NCBI GenBank assembly: GCA_964394395.1 | Contig: CAYMWV010000199.1 | Coordinates: 1-5,903, forward strand | Source of the DNA: Sediminispirochaeta sp964394395 | GTDB lineage: Bacteria; Spirochaetota; Spirochaetia; DSM-16054; Sediminispirochaetaceae | Direction: 5' to 3' | Length of the DNA: 5,903 nt | Shown: positions 5,594-5,903 of the stretch, in pieces | Layout: each line of letters opens with the position of its first letter | How positions within the stretch are numbered: the stretch's first letter is position 1 | Notes under the pieces: model-generated | Told to the model about the DNA's origin: nothing | The model's input: only the letters and a program-made list of their open reading frames with translations | Database searches by the model: none | Translations under genes and position numbers: made by a program

Positions 5594-5903
5594 TGAGCCG
5601 GAACAGATGGGCGGTACCGATGACGGGCCTTCTCCCATACAGGTGCTTCTCATGTCCCTTGCCGGATGTCTGAATGTTACTGGACATGAAATTGCACGGC
5701 AAAAGGGTTTGGTCTTACGGGGAATGAAAATCAAAATCGAGGGCGTGATGAATCCCTGCACGTTCCTCGGATGTTCCTTTGAAGAGCGTGCCGGTTTTCA
5801 ACAGATTGACGTAAAAATTGATCCTGATTTTAACGAGATTACTCCGCAGCAGCTGCAGGAATGGCTCAAGGAAACAGAAGAACGCTGCCCGGTAACCGAT
5901 AAC
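5583..5903 (+). CDS. OsmC-family protein (thiol peroxidase-like), 3' end cut by window edge
   Basis: This belongs to the OsmC/Ohr superfamily, whose members reduce organic hydroperoxides using two cysteines. Numbered from ATG 5583, visible motifs are DEPEQMGGTDDGPSPIQVLL (4-23), the peroxidatic cysteine C29 in LAGCLNV, and the second cysteine C102 in ERCPVTDN near the right edge. C59 and C64 (NPCTFLGC) are additional. About 20-30 residues are probably missing at the C-terminus. The start is uncertain. The frame is open from 5496, and the upstream codons encode TKLSLKSGKFS, which looks like the family's first beta strand. The only upstream start-like codons are CTG 5523 and TTG 5562, and neither has a clear ribosome site. 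The gene lies 62 bases after the rrf2 stop on the same strand with no terminator between them, so co-transcription is likely. Peroxidase activity is inferred from the two cysteines; this OsmC subgroup is poorly characterised. Confidence 0.85.
   Translation, partial: MIIDEPEQMGGTDDGPSPIQVLLMSLAGCLNVTGHEIARQKGLVLRGMKIKIEGVMNPCTFLGCSFEERAGFQQIDVKIDPDFNEITPQQLQEWLKETEERCPVTDN

Overview
The window reads as ordinary bacterial chromosome, most likely from a free-living spirochaete of the Spirochaeta/Sediminispirochaeta type. That assignment rests on my memory of family style. The receiver domain of the sensor kinase, with its 'SSHTE...VEKTE.ITSYGY' stretch followed by PAS domains and a HisKA_2-type kinase core, closely resembles the many such proteins in that phylum. 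Composition is moderate in GC, with AT-rich intergenic gaps. I see no mobile element, CRISPR array, rRNA or tRNA. There are five genes, two of them cut by the window ends, and every gap is shorter than 300 bases.

Left block (1-3841, minus strand): a 600-residue sensor kinase (receiver-PAS-PAS-HisKA_2-HATPase) is followed by glgX, a glycogen/isoamylase-type debranching enzyme. The two genes overlap by 8 bases at ATGCATAA and look translationally coupled. A good promoter candidate lies in the 148-base gap upstream of the kinase. glgX is open to the left edge and probably lacks only its last few tens of residues.

Right block (3990-5903): cysK (O-acetylserine sulfhydrylase, minus strand) is divergent from an Rrf2-family regulator (plus strand), which is followed by an OsmC-family gene cut by the right edge. 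The 169-base divergent gap holds two sigma70-like promoters back to back. The cysK promoter gives a normal leader with a strong AGGAGG. The rrf2 promoter is so close to the start codon that its mRNA should be leaderless.

How the genes may work together: the right block looks like a cysteine/thiol module made of a cysteine-making enzyme, a regulator carrying a three-cysteine cluster motif, and a thiol peroxidase-like protein. The regulator ends in ...SYVI, with isoleucine as the last residue. A C-terminal Ile is the hallmark of proteins that dock into the CysK active site (CysE, CdiA-CT and, as I recall, CymR). I therefore suggest a CymR-like CysK-regulator complex that may also sense an Fe-S cluster. 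This is the most interesting hypothesis in the window. The left block suggests a sensory system tied to glycogen use, but the signal and output are unknown.
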